Assembly: GCA_937965795.1 (NCBI GenBank) | Contig: CALCMD010000093.1 | Coordinates: forward strand, 1 to 53,715 | Length of the DNA stretch: 53,715 bases | Origin: an uncultured Lachnospiraceae bacterium | GTDB lineage: Bacteria; Bacillota; Clostridia; Lachnospirales; Lachnospiraceae | Direction: 5' to 3' | In this document: in pieces, positions 8,580-18,416 of the stretch | How the letters are laid out: every line of letters starts with the position of its first letter | How positions within the stretch are numbered: the first letter of the stretch is position 1 | Position numbers and translations under genes: made by a program | The notes under the pieces: model-generated | Seen by the model: only the letters and a program-made list of their open reading frames with translations | Told to the model about the DNA's origin: nothing | The model's database searches: none

Positions 8580-11500
8580 TTATTTCTTTTTATAAGATAC
8601 TTTCTTGCCGGCCCCTGCCTTTTTCATCTGGAGTTTTAGTTTTTTAAGCTGCTTTCCAGACATCTTCTTTGGCACGGTAACCTTTGCATTCGCCCTCATT
8701 CCCCGGAATGTCTTCCCGCCGATCTTCGGCGCTTTCACGGTACGGAATGTCACAGTTTTCAGTTTTGTACATTTGAAAAATGCACTCTTGCCAATCGTTT
8801 TTACATTTTTCCCGATGACGACCGTCTTTACCTTTGTATTTTTCTGGAAGGCTTTCGCCTGAATGGACGTCACCCGGAAGGTATAGCCGTCCTTCTTAAC
8901 AGTATCCGAAATTACCATCTTTGCTTTCTTTTTTCCGGTCAGCTTCACTGCCGCTGCCGTACCGTTCTTCGCATCCGCTTTCGTAATCTTATACTGGATG
9001 CCCCCCACTTCAAAGACTGTTCCAACAGCCGGAACTGCCGGTGGATTCACCACGGATGTTTTCAGCTTTAATCCTGCCTTTGCATCCTGCAAAGCTTTTA
9101 ACGCTGCATCGATTTCCTCCTGCACGGCGCCGCTGTTTATCACTTTTCTTGCCGCTTCCAGCGCACGCCTGAAACTTGCCGCGCTTTCCTCTGTATATCT
9201 GCCAAGCTCCACCTTTTCGGCTTCCTCGACTGCACTTTTCAGGCTTTCGGGATTTCCCTGTATTTTTGCCGGATTTATCCGGACTTTTTCTGTAGCGGTC
9301 TGTATGCCCGGTCTGCCTTTTGCATCCACCGGATAAATGCGGCATTCCACCGTTCCTTCGTATTCTAATTTCAGGCTCGGATTCTCCGTGATCTCCTGAA
9401 TTCCATTGTCATAAACAAAGCAAAACAATGACTTTCCTTCTTCATCACCATCCGGATCGCTGTAACGATAACTTACAGCGGCGGTATCGCCCACTTCATA
9501 AACTTCTTTTTCAAAAGCTGCATCTTCCGCCACTGGCGCCTGATTACCGGATTCCAGGAAAGAAACAGCCTCCTGTGCGCACAGTTGCTCATAGGTGAGA
9601 TTCCCGGAAGCCACACGCAGCCCCGAAAACGCTGCTGTCCGGCTCCGGTCGTTGGTCTCCCATGCGGTAAAACCAATTTTATAATCGCTGTCCAGCATGG
9701 CTGCCTGCAAATCGCTTACATGCTGCCATTCTCCGCCCTCCGTCCTGAAATCCACAGAAACCGTATTTCCATTTTTATAAAACCCAAGATAAGCGTTTGT
9801 CAGATTATTCTCGCTCTGGTTTCCTCCTGTTTCTGTTGCACTTCCATTTGTCTCTGTTACGGTCACGACGCCGTCATAGTGAGACTTCTTGCCAACGCTG
9901 ATATAGTTATCATCATCCTTATAAAGCAGGAAGGACGCCGTATCCCATTGTCCGCTTTCCTTTACCGGAAGATTCTCCACATGGATAACCGCACGCAGGT
10001 TATTCTTGTCAAGTTCCGCCGGAATGGTATACAGAAACAGATTCTCTACGGAATTGTTGTTGTTATAGAGATCTCCCCTCTGCATATCAATGACGACCTT
10101 CTCCTGATTCACCGTATAATTTTCTTGATCCTCCCGAACGATCGTAAAATCCGGGCTGATATTCTCTGTATCCGGTATGCTTACAATAACCGCTTTGCGG
10201 GCGACGCTCAATCCTGCGGATGCTTTCACCCAGACGATTCCGTTTTTCTGCGCCGTCACTACTCCGTTGGCGTCAATACTTGCGGCATCTGTCGTACCGC
10301 CTGTCAGGAAATCTTCTACTTCCCATGTGATCGTTTTCCCGGAAGCCGTTTCTGCTGAGAAAGAAGCTGTCGCACCTGCCTTGTCAAGCACCTGATGATC
10401 TTCGCCGCTGATCGTAACCACATCCTCCGGCGCCAGTTCATCTGCACCGACAACGGTCATCGTGACACTGTTCGAAAGAATCTCCTCACCGTTCCACTCA
10501 TAATATGCCTGCACTTCGGCAGTTCCCGACTTCTTTGCCGACATTCTTCCGTTTGTATCCACGGAAAGGACGTCCGGATTGCTGCTCCTGTAACGGATTC
10601 CTGATACTGCGGCAGATGCCGGCTGATTTCTGTCATGTGCGATTTTAATATCTGCATCATGATTATTTAAATATTCATCCGGCATGTCGCTGAGCACTGC
10701 GTACAGTTTCAGACCATCGTCATAGGTATTTCCTTCCAGTGTGACGTTTTTACATTTTGTAAATTCATAGACGTTCTCTGTCGCAGCCGTATGTCTGTTT
10801 CCATCAGCCACCGTGTTCAAAGTCATCTTCTCACCCGCCAGAACACGATTCTGCGGAGCACTGATTTGTAAGGAAACACCCGGATTTGTACGCAGAATAA
10901 CATTATTCTTAATCGTCAGGTTCTCCACACTTTCTGCCTTCACAACCGTATCACAGTCCATATGGAAGGTATTCTCCTCAATCGTAATATTCTTATGAAT
11001 CGCATTGTCTGCCGATGGAAATCCGCCACCCTTCGTCACTGGATGTACATAGACTGCCGGAGCATACTCCCATGCGGTTCTTCCGATACTCTTAATATAA
11101 AATTCATTATTCCGGATTGTCATATCACGGATTGGGCCGGATTCATACCATTCATTCGAGTCATTGGACAGGAAAATCGTCGCCATAGACATATTTTTAA
11201 AGGTATTTCCTTCAATCAAAACCGGATTTCTCGTCGTACACAGAATTCCTCTGGTTGGCACCTGGCAGAACGTACAGTTGCGAATCGTTACTTTCGGCGC
11301 ATAGGTTACATTTTCTGCTACGTATTTCGGCTCGTTTCCAATTTTATCACTCAAATTGGAAGGAAGCGTTTCCTCAAAGGTCACCTGCATCGTGCGGAGA
11401 TCATTCCCGTTTTCTCCCGGATTGACGACAGAAGCCACCGTATATAAGGTTTCACTATCTGTAGATTCCAGTGTATCCCTCGTAAAAAACGCTACCTTAT

Positions 11501-12701
11501 CTCCTGCATGGAACTGCGGGAAACCGCCCTGCTGCCGATGAATGTATTTCAATACAAGCTGCCTGTCGTTCACTCGCTGCTCCACACGGGTAAAGGTTCC
11601 GTGCAGATTGATCGGGTCGTCATGTGTATTGGCGAAATTACAGTTTTCAATTACCAGGTCGCCCGCCGCTCCCGAAGCATGAAGTCCGTCCGCAAAGCTA
11701 ACGGTAATGTGTCCGGAGCCTTCCCTCGGCGTCAGATTGCAGTCATAATAATAAACGTCCTTGCTCATCTGAATCAGCCATCCAAAACCGTGCATGAAGT
11801 GCACATTGACCTCCCTTGCCGTTACATTTTCACTCTCCCAGGTAAACGCCCCGGCCGTCTGGCGCGTCGCATTTCCCGCAAGCTCCATGACCGTTCCCAT
11901 TTTCTGCATCGACGGGCGGCTGGAATTATAAAAAATACGGACATGGGTTGCATCAATTTCGGAAATACTGGAAACATTTGTAAACGGCCCGTCGCCGGTA
12001 TAATAATTTCTGGACATCTCGCCCTCCGGCTGATATGCCACCACTGCATAACTCGGGCTGTGGATACCGGTCTGCGTCCAGTAGTAATTGCCCGTATAAG
12101 GACTCCTTTCACTGTACCAGGTAATCGTATTACCTGAAATGGCATGCGGAAAACACTCCGGAATCAAAAAGTCTGTATACTCTTTTCCGTCCTCCGTCCC
12201 CATGCCGGATACTGTCATCTCCGTTACCGTCGGCACTCCAAAATCCCAGGAAAAATTCTTCAGCGTGACATTCCTGGAATGTACCACAGCCAGAGCCATC
12301 ATATTTCCGTGCATCATAAACAGGGAACCATTACCGTCCAGCGTGAAATTCTCCTGTCCTTCGATCAAAAGACCAATCCATTTCGTCGGATTTTCAATAC
12401 TGTTCGTGTTCGAGGTATGATATTCTCTCTGCTGAACCTTGTCTTTATAGATGTGATATTCCCCTTTCGGAAACTCAACGGTAACATGAGCAGCACCATT
12501 CTGTGTGGCTTCTTTTGCCGCCTCGAACGCCAGCCAGACAGCCTCGGCGCTATCCTGTTCCCCTGTCGGATCCGCCCCGTAATCCACAGGGTTAATCACC
12601 ACACCCTCTGTCTCTTCCGCATACACAGCCGGAACATGCAGCATCCATGTTCCCAGAACCATGCACAATGCCAGAAAAACGAAAAAAAACTGCTTTTTCA
12701 T
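8580..12701 (-). CDS. Secreted GH110 alpha-1,3-galactosidase, multidomain
   Basis: It probably removes terminal alpha-1,3-galactose, as in blood group B or linear alpha-Gal epitopes on mucin, outside the cell. The 1373-residue protein has a signal peptide (1-28, ending AVYA), a GH110 beta-helix (about 35-650), two Big_2-like Ig domains, a laminin-G-like domain, another Ig-like segment, a FIVAR helix bundle and a lysine-rich LRR_5 tail. Asp338 in FADGLHASG and Asp361-Asp362 in THDDPINLHG have the same spacing as the catalytic Asp321, Asp344 and Asp345 reported for characterised GH110. The start at 12701 has AAGGAGG and overlaps the NUDIX stop as ATGA. No LPXTG is present, so the tail may hold it on the surface. 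Confidence 0.9.
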   Translation of the reverse strand: MKKQFFFVFLALCMVLGTWMLHVPAVYAEETEGVVINPVDYGADPTGEQDSAEAVWLAFEAAKEATQNGAAHVTVEFPKGEYHIYKDKVQQREYHTSNTNSIENPTKWIGLLIEGQENFTLDGNGSLFMMHGNMMALAVVHSRNVTLKNFSWDFGVPTVTEMTVSGMGTEDGKEYTDFLIPECFPHAISGNTITWYSERSPYTGNYYWTQTGIHSPSYAVVAYQPEGEMSRNYYTGDGPFTNVSSISEIDATHVRIFYNSSRPSMQKMGTVMELAGNATRQTAGAFTWESENVTAREVNVHFMHGFGWLIQMSKDVYYYDCNLTPREGSGHITVSFADGLHASGAAGDLVIENCNFANTHDDPINLHGTFTRVEQRVNDRQLVLKYIHRQQGGFPQFHAGDKVAFFTRDTLESTDSETLYTVASVVNPGENGNDLRTMQVTFEETLPSNLSDKIGNEPKYVAENVTYAPKVTIRNCTFCQVPTRGILCTTRNPVLIEGNTFKNMSMATIFLSNDSNEWYESGPIRDMTIRNNEFYIKSIGRTAWEYAPAVYVHPVTKGGGFPSADNAIHKNITIEENTFHMDCDTVVKAESVENLTIKNNVILRTNPGVSLQISAPQNRVLAGEKMTLNTVADGNRHTAATENVYEFTKCKNVTLEGNTYDDGLKLYAVLSDMPDEYLNNHDADIKIAHDRNQPASAAVSGIRYRSSNPDVLSVDTNGRMSAKKSGTAEVQAYYEWNGEEILSNSVTMTVVGADELAPEDVVTISGEDHQVLDKAGATASFSAETASGKTITWEVEDFLTGGTTDAASIDANGVVTAQKNGIVWVKASAGLSVARKAVIVSIPDTENISPDFTIVREDQENYTVNQEKVVIDMQRGDLYNNNNSVENLFLYTIPAELDKNNLRAVIHVENLPVKESGQWDTASFLLYKDDDNYISVGKKSHYDGVVTVTETNGSATETGGNQSENNLTNAYLGFYKNGNTVSVDFRTEGGEWQHVSDLQAAMLDSDYKIGFTAWETNDRSRTAAFSGLRVASGNLTYEQLCAQEAVSFLESGNQAPVAEDAAFEKEVYEVGDTAAVSYRYSDPDGDEEGKSLFCFVYDNGIQEITENPSLKLEYEGTVECRIYPVDAKGRPGIQTATEKVRINPAKIQGNPESLKSAVEEAEKVELGRYTEESAASFRRALEAARKVINSGAVQEEIDAALKALQDAKAGLKLKTSVVNPPAVPAVGTVFEVGGIQYKITKADAKNGTAAAVKLTGKKKAKMVISDTVKKDGYTFRVTSIQAKAFQKNTKVKTVVIGKNVKTIGKSAFFKCTKLKTVTFRTVKAPKIGGKTFRGMRANAKVTVPKKMSGKQLKKLKLQMKKAGAGKKVSYKKK

Positions 12702-13108
12702 TCTGCTTCCTCCTTCAAAAGTCCTTTTTTTTGCAAATCCGCAAAGATGAGTTTGTCCACCGGAGAAATCCGTTCCCTGTCCGCACAGGTCAGCCATACA
12801 ATCTCCTCAATTTCAGAATCCGCCTTTAAATTTCCGATAAACTCTGCCATATAGCAGGTCATTCTTACCTGGACGCCCTCAGCATGTCCGTGTGCCTGCG
12901 CTTCAAAAATCCCATAGAATTTTATAGATGATTCCACGATTTCAACACTGAGTTCTTCCCTGACTTCCCGTATCAACGTTTCCACATCCGTCTCATTCCC
13001 TTCCCGCTTTCCGCCAGGGATATAATACTTATCTTTCCCTTTCGAACGTGTGCTGAGAATTTTTCCATCTTTCAGAAACAGGAATGCGACTTTATCTATT
13101 TTTCCCAT
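12698..13108 (-). CDS. NUDIX hydrolase
   Basis: A 136-residue cytoplasmic hydrolase of nucleoside diphosphates linked to another moiety. The NUDIX box runs from GGKREGNE to REVREELSV and fits the family pattern, except that the last Gly is Ser. That change is tolerated in some members. The start has GGAGGGG. The stop codon overlaps the GH110 start, so translation of the two is likely coupled. No metabolic link between a cytoplasmic NUDIX enzyme and a secreted glycosidase is obvious. The substrate is not predictable. Confidence 0.9.
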   Translation of the reverse strand: MGKIDKVAFLFLKDGKILSTRSKGKDKYYIPGGKREGNETDVETLIREVREELSVEIVESSIKFYGIFEAQAHGHAEGVQVRMTCYMAEFIGNLKADSEIEEIVWLTCADRERISPVDKLIFADLQKKGLLKEEAE

Positions 13109-13164
13109 ATCTCCCCTCCTCTCTGATTCTCTAAAGTACTGCTTTGCGGATAAAATTTTATATA

Positions 13165-13173
13165 ATTATACCA
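13165..13173 (-). promoter_or_regulatory. Extended -10 promoter for NUDIX-GH110
   Basis: On the minus strand TGGTATAAT, a perfect extended -10 element, lies about 57 bp before the NUDIX start. The -35 position is poor, which fits dependence on the extended -10. It would drive both NUDIX and GH110. Confidence 0.6.
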
Positions 13174-13211
13174 TAAAAATCTGATGAATCCTAACATTTT
13201 TTAGTCAAAAT

Positions 13212-13254
13212 TAAAAAAGGCCGCATTCCACGAAGAAATACAGCCGCCTTTTCT
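13212..13254 (-). terminator. Terminator of the purine salvage operon
   Basis: On the minus strand an AAAAGGC/GCCTTTT stem with a nested inner hairpin is followed by a T run. It begins just after the NCS2 permease stop at 13256. Confidence 0.75.
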
Positions 13255-13255
13255 C

Positions 13256-14821
13256 TTAAATATAATCAAACTTATCCGGACCTTTGAACCAGGAATTCCG
13301 TCCGAGATGGAGGATAAACGCAAGTACCGCAACCGAAAGGTATCCAAGCGCAAACGGGGAGAGCGGATAAAACCCAAGCGCCGCGCTGTGGATAAACCCA
13401 AGCGCCGCCAGCACATAACCTACCAGCCCTGTGACCGCCACCTTATCCAGTTTTTTGTCAATGACAAAGACCGTCATAGTTCCAAGCAGGATGCCGATCA
13501 GAATCGCTCCCGCCTTCGTAGCTGCTACGCCATTCCACATAACGCCCGCATCAAGAAGCTGCTGCGAAACGTCCGCCGTAAAGTCATTGATTCCTGTGGA
13601 AAGCACCTCTGTGTAATATCCTGCCAGCCCCGCTGCTCCAGTCACCTGTGTATACAGGTAATCTGCAACAGACGGTACCATAGCAATACCGATGGCTGCA
13701 TAATGCTTTTTCTCACAGACGTCAAATGCCTGCGCTACCATAACAACTGCGCACCATAGGAATGTAATTGCGCACACCGCCGGAGGAACAATGCTGTTCA
13801 GGAAGGTAAACAGTCCGAAAATACCAGCGATTCCAAATACCACGCCGGACACGATAGAGTATCCGATTCCGGCATTTGCTTTCTTCAGCCCGGCATGTCC
13901 CAGCCACACCGTATTCGGGATAATGCCGCCAAACAGTGCGGAAATCATGGTGCAGATACCATCTGCAAACTGCGCCTCGCGCACGTTATAATTATCTCCG
14001 GCCGCATTTGACGCCTCTACATTATCCATTGTCTCAATAAAGTTATAGATTTCCACCGGAATAATAATCGTCAGGTATGGTACAACGATTGCAAAACCAT
14101 TAATCAAGTATTCAATACTCGTCCCAGGGTTCGGACAGTAGAATCCGATTCCGCTGAAATCTACGGTAGTACGTCCCAGGCAGAACGCATAAATAATGCC
14201 GCCCACAATCGCCACTACCAGCGGCGGAATCTTCTTCGGGAAAAGATAACCGCCGAAAACCCCGACAACTGCGATAAACAGCACCGGAAGCCCAATCATC
14301 GGGTCGCTTAAAATATCAAACACACCCTGGGTAGCCATCCAGATAAATCCGATGCCTGCCACAGTGCCAAGAAGCGCTGCCCTCGGAATGCGCTTTTTCA
14401 TCCAGGGGCCGATAAATCCGCCCAGAAATTCAACAAAACCACCGATAAAACATGCCGCCATCGCCGCAGACCACGCCAGTTTCGGGTCTTCCAGCGCATA
14501 GCTCAGAGGCATAACCACGCCGTACAAAATGACAAACATGGCCGGAGTGGACACGCCCGAAGGAAGCGCTGTGACGTCCGCGCGCCCCTCTTTCTTTGAC
14601 AGCTTATACCCCATCCACGCGTAGTAGAAACATCCAAGCATCAAACCGATCGACATGCCCGGCACTACAAAGCCGAACACAATGTCATCCGGCCATCCGA
14701 GAACCCCCGTCAGCGTCGCAATGACAATCAGATAGTTGACGATGTTGTTCGTCACCGCATAAGACACGCCGCCAATATCGCCGCGCCTGAAAAATGGCAC
14801 CAGTGTTTTCTCTTTATTCAT
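13256..14821 (-). CDS. NCS2 family purine permease (AzgA-like)
   Basis: A 521-residue membrane permease with about 12-14 hydrophobic segments that likely imports a purine base by proton symport. It resembles the AzgA/xanthine-uracil group, with a long cytoplasmic N-terminus and the helix-rich PVEIYNFIETMDNVEASNAAG region where family members bind substrate. It is the last gene of a tight operon behind two adenine deaminase genes (19-bp gap), which points to adenine or hypoxanthine as substrate. The start at 14821 is set by AAAGGAG 9 bp upstream; the longer open frame overlaps ade and has no such site. Confidence 0.88.
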   Translation of the reverse strand: MNKEKTLVPFFRRGDIGGVSYAVTNNIVNYLIVIATLTGVLGWPDDIVFGFVVPGMSIGLMLGCFYYAWMGYKLSKKEGRADVTALPSGVSTPAMFVILYGVVMPLSYALEDPKLAWSAAMAACFIGGFVEFLGGFIGPWMKKRIPRAALLGTVAGIGFIWMATQGVFDILSDPMIGLPVLFIAVVGVFGGYLFPKKIPPLVVAIVGGIIYAFCLGRTTVDFSGIGFYCPNPGTSIEYLINGFAIVVPYLTIIIPVEIYNFIETMDNVEASNAAGDNYNVREAQFADGICTMISALFGGIIPNTVWLGHAGLKKANAGIGYSIVSGVVFGIAGIFGLFTFLNSIVPPAVCAITFLWCAVVMVAQAFDVCEKKHYAAIGIAMVPSVADYLYTQVTGAAGLAGYYTEVLSTGINDFTADVSQQLLDAGVMWNGVAATKAGAILIGILLGTMTVFVIDKKLDKVAVTGLVGYVLAALGFIHSAALGFYPLSPFALGYLSVAVLAFILHLGRNSWFKGPDKFDYI

Positions 14822-14840
14822 TTTTTCTCTCTCCTTTGTA

Positions 14841-16577
14841 TTAATTCTCTGCCTCAACCGGAATAAATGAAAAGCTGGTCACGTCGAAAAGCCCCATATC
14901 CGTAAGCTTAATCTCCGGAATAACAGCCAGTGACATAAAGCAGAGCGTCATCACAGGCTCTACCGTGTTGTCAATGCCAAGCTGCGTATAAGCCGCTTCA
15001 TGAAGCGCCGCCAGCTTTTCTGCAACCCACTCGCCTGACTGATCACTCATCAGCCCGGCAATCGGCATTGGCATACGTTCTACAACCTTTCCGTCTTTCA
15101 CCAGAACGATTCCCCCGCTCTGTTCCTCCAGATATTTTACCGCGGACTCCATCTCGTCATCATTCACGCCCACCACGATGATATTGTGCGAATCATGCGC
15201 AACCGAAAGCGCAATGGCTCCCTCTTTGATTCCATAGCCTTTCAAAAAGCCGCAAGCCACATTTCCAGTACCCTTATGCCGCTCCACGACGGCCACCTTG
15301 ACCAGATCCACATCCCTGGACCAGACAAATTCTCCCTGCTCATCCAGCGCAATCTCTGCCGTGGCTTTCTTCGTCACCACGCCGCCCGGCATAATCTCAA
15401 TCACATTCACATGATTCCTTTTCAGGTGCATCCGGAATTTCTCTTTTGAAAAATCTTTCAAATGCACGCTTCCCATCACGCTGGAAATATCATGGCGTGT
15501 AACATCCGGCAGATACGTTCCGTTTTCCGCCGTCAGGACGCCCTTCACCCACACCCGGTCTACATGGAACTTCGTCAAATCATCCAGAAGCACAATGTCC
15601 GCGCGGTATCCCGGGGCAATCGCCCCCCGATCATACAGGCGGAAGCACTCAGCGGCATTCAGCGTCGCCATACGCAGCGCGGTCACTGCATCCAGCCCTT
15701 CCTCCACACAAATCTGCAAATGGTTGTCCAGATGCCCCTCCTGTAAAATCGTTTTTGGCTGGCGGTCATCCGAACAGAGCAGGCATCTTCGGCTGTTTTC
15801 CGGCGTAACGCCCTTTAACAGCGTCCGCAGATCATGGCAGGCAGAACCCTGGCGCAGCAGTACATACATGCCGCAGGCTATGCGCTCCTGCATATCTTCT
15901 ACCGTGGCGCACTCGTGATCCCCCTGAATGCGGGCGGCCGCATAACCGTTCAAAGCCAGCCCGGACAGTCCCGGTGAATGCCCGTCAATCAGCTTGCCTT
16001 CTTTTTTCGCCAGCAGCAGCTTGTCCAATACCGCATCATCCGCAGAAAGCACGCCTGGGAAATTCATAAACTCGCCAAGTCCAAGAATCTTCTCCCTCTT
16101 TATCGGCTCCTCCATCTGCGGCGCTTCCACCGTTGCCCCCGCATTCTCAAACAGCGTCGCCGGTACGCAGGATGGAAGCATATACTGAATGTCAAGCGCT
16201 GTATTTTTCGCCGCCTCCATCATATAGTCCAGCCCTTTGATTCCAAAGACATTCACAATCTCATGCGGGTCTGCGATAATCGTCGTTCCTCCGTGGGGAA
16301 CTAAAAGCCTCCCCAGCTCCTCCGGGCAGAGATATGAGGACTCAATATGGATATGGCTGTCGATAAAGCCCGGAACCGCATAGCGCCCCTGCGCATCAAT
16401 CTCCGTCTCGCCGTGATATTTTCCTACGCCTGCAATCTGCCCGCCGCAGAGTGCGATATCGCCCTCTGTAAATTTCCCGGAAAACACATCCAGCACCTTA
16501 CAGTTTTTAATGACCGTATCCGCAGGAATTTCCCCTGAAGCGGTCTGAATCAATTTTCTAAGCATTTCTTTTTCCAT
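14841..16577 (-). CDS. ade: Adenine deaminase
   Basis: It converts adenine to hypoxanthine and ammonia, feeding purine salvage. The 578 residues match the AdeC/YerA amidohydrolase family. Metal-centre residues visible are His75 and His77 in DSHIHIESS, Glu169 in GLGEFMNF, His200 in DGHSPGLSG, His221 in GDHE, and Asp270-Asp271 in CSDDRQP. A second family domain covers about 380-578. The start has GGAGGAG. It lies 16 bp after the paralogue upstream and 19 bp before the permease. This copy keeps every expected ligand, so it is the better candidate for true adenine deaminase activity. Confidence 0.95.
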   Translation of the reverse strand: MEKEMLRKLIQTASGEIPADTVIKNCKVLDVFSGKFTEGDIALCGGQIAGVGKYHGETEIDAQGRYAVPGFIDSHIHIESSYLCPEELGRLLVPHGGTTIIADPHEIVNVFGIKGLDYMMEAAKNTALDIQYMLPSCVPATLFENAGATVEAPQMEEPIKREKILGLGEFMNFPGVLSADDAVLDKLLLAKKEGKLIDGHSPGLSGLALNGYAAARIQGDHECATVEDMQERIACGMYVLLRQGSACHDLRTLLKGVTPENSRRCLLCSDDRQPKTILQEGHLDNHLQICVEEGLDAVTALRMATLNAAECFRLYDRGAIAPGYRADIVLLDDLTKFHVDRVWVKGVLTAENGTYLPDVTRHDISSVMGSVHLKDFSKEKFRMHLKRNHVNVIEIMPGGVVTKKATAEIALDEQGEFVWSRDVDLVKVAVVERHKGTGNVACGFLKGYGIKEGAIALSVAHDSHNIIVVGVNDDEMESAVKYLEEQSGGIVLVKDGKVVERMPMPIAGLMSDQSGEWVAEKLAALHEAAYTQLGIDNTVEPVMTLCFMSLAVIPEIKLTDMGLFDVTSFSFIPVEAEN

Positions 16578-16593
16578 CGTCTCTCTCCTCCGC

Positions 16594-18375
16594 TTACGCC
16601 TCTTTTAAATCTAATACCGGGTCAAAAGTAGTCAGCGCCAGATAGTCTACCGGGCCAACGTCCGTAATCGCATAATCCGGAATCGCCGTAATCGGCAGGA
16701 AGAACATATACATCATCGGATTCGGCAAATCGGAACCCAGCGCACGCGCCGCAGCGTCAATTCTCTTCTCCTGCTCCGCTACCTCTTCCGGCTCGCAGTC
16801 GCTTACAATGCCTCCAATTGGCAGCGGAAGAAACTCTACAATCTCTCCGTCTGCGACTACGACCTGGCCGCCACCCTGCTCGATCAGGTAGTTGGCCGCA
16901 ATCGACATATCTTCTGCATTTACCCCCATAACCACCAGATTGTTATCATCCGGCGCTGCGGAAGACGCCATTGCACCTTTCTTTAACTTCCAGCCGGAAC
17001 AGAACGCCAGAGACTTATTTCCGTTTCTGCCGAAACGCTCCAGCACGGAAACCATCGCTACATCCTGCTCTGCATCCGGCAAAACGATACCATTTTCAAC
17101 CTTCAGAACCACATCTCTTCTCTTGCGGACGAAAGGCCCTTTGACATCCATTGCCAACACGGTAGCTTCGCCGTTTGAGATGGATACCTTATATTCAAAA
17201 TCGGCCTTTGTTGTCTTTTTGCATTTCAGCGCGCCTTTCAGCACAGAACTTCTTTCCGGCGCTTTCAGCTCATAGGACAGATGCTCATTTTCCGCGACCA
17301 TCTTCCCGTTTGTCATGACCTTCGCAATCTTAAATTCATTCAAATCATCAACAAATAAAATATCCGCAATACGTCCCGGACAGATCGAGCCGACCAGATG
17401 GTCGATGCGGTATGCCTCGGCGCTGTTAATCGTTGCCATCTGAATCGCCGTCATGGGCTCCACGCCTGCTTTCATCGCCAGCCGCACGACATTGTCAAGA
17501 TGCCCTTTGCTCAGAATATCGGTCGCTGTGACATCATCCGTACAGAAACTTACACGGCGGGCAAACGCCGGATTTACCTCGGTAACCGCACGGATATTTT
17601 CTTCCAGAAAATGTGTCACGCAGGACTCACGGATCAGCATATACATCCCTTTGCGCATCTTTTCTACCACTTCTTCATGGTCATAGCTCTCATGGTCAAG
17701 ACGCACGCCCGCACACAGATAACCATTCAGGTCATTCCCCCTTGCCATCGGGGCGCACCCGAACACCGGAAGGCGGTTCTGAAATGCTTCGGAGATAGCG
17801 CCAAGTGTATCTTCATCCTCTTCCTGGATAAATTCACGCACCGTTTCCCATACGCCAAAACACTCCGGCCACTTCTGTACCTCGGCGTGTACCTCTTTGT
17901 TGAAATTAAAGGCAATCGTAGACTGGGGAATGGTATAAGGCGTCTTATACGGCGCGCCCCAGAACACTTTGAGCGGGCTTTTCTTCACCTCGTCCATCAC
18001 TTCGCGCAGCCCTTCCAGGCCGGAAACCGAAATATACTCGTCAAGCCCGGAAATCATGCTGGTCGTTCCGTGAGGCACGACAGCCTTCGCATAGCTGGTA
18101 ATGCTGAGCTTACTGCACTCGCTGTGGATATGCCCGTCAATCATCCCCGGCACGAGATACCTGCCGCCCGCATCAATAATTTCTGTTTCCGGCCCGATAT
18201 ATGCCTCCACATCTCCCACAGCCGCAATCATGTCATTATAAACCGCCACATCCGCAGGATAAATCTCACTTGACATGACATTAACGAGCTGCCCGCCGCG
18301 AATCACCTTATGCGCCGGAACTGACGCTCTGCCCGCACGGATTCTCTCTTTTAAATCAGATACACTTCTTTCCAT
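16594..18375 (-). CDS. Adenine deaminase paralogue with altered metal site
   Basis: A 593-residue amidohydrolase of the same family as the gene downstream. It keeps His82 and His84 in DGHIHSECS, Glu167 in GVWETV, His218 in LDHES and Asp270-Asp271 in FCTDD. The canonical DGHSPG loop, however, reads FGCAPM here: the expected His is Cys197 and the preceding Asp is Phe195. The active-site chemistry or the substrate has therefore probably changed. Deamination of another purine or of a cyclic amide is possible. It is first in the operon, with AAAAGGAG before the ATG and a 155-nt leader. I would not transfer the adenine deaminase name without testing. Confidence 0.85.
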   Translation of the reverse strand: MERSVSDLKERIRAGRASVPAHKVIRGGQLVNVMSSEIYPADVAVYNDMIAAVGDVEAYIGPETEIIDAGGRYLVPGMIDGHIHSECSKLSITSYAKAVVPHGTTSMISGLDEYISVSGLEGLREVMDEVKKSPLKVFWGAPYKTPYTIPQSTIAFNFNKEVHAEVQKWPECFGVWETVREFIQEEDEDTLGAISEAFQNRLPVFGCAPMARGNDLNGYLCAGVRLDHESYDHEEVVEKMRKGMYMLIRESCVTHFLEENIRAVTEVNPAFARRVSFCTDDVTATDILSKGHLDNVVRLAMKAGVEPMTAIQMATINSAEAYRIDHLVGSICPGRIADILFVDDLNEFKIAKVMTNGKMVAENEHLSYELKAPERSSVLKGALKCKKTTKADFEYKVSISNGEATVLAMDVKGPFVRKRRDVVLKVENGIVLPDAEQDVAMVSVLERFGRNGNKSLAFCSGWKLKKGAMASSAAPDDNNLVVMGVNAEDMSIAANYLIEQGGGQVVVADGEIVEFLPLPIGGIVSDCEPEEVAEQEKRIDAAARALGSDLPNPMMYMFFLPITAIPDYAITDVGPVDYLALTTFDPVLDLKEA

Positions 18376-18416
18376 GAGTCCTTCTCCTTTTCCTATACAG
18401 TCTCAGATAAAAAAGA

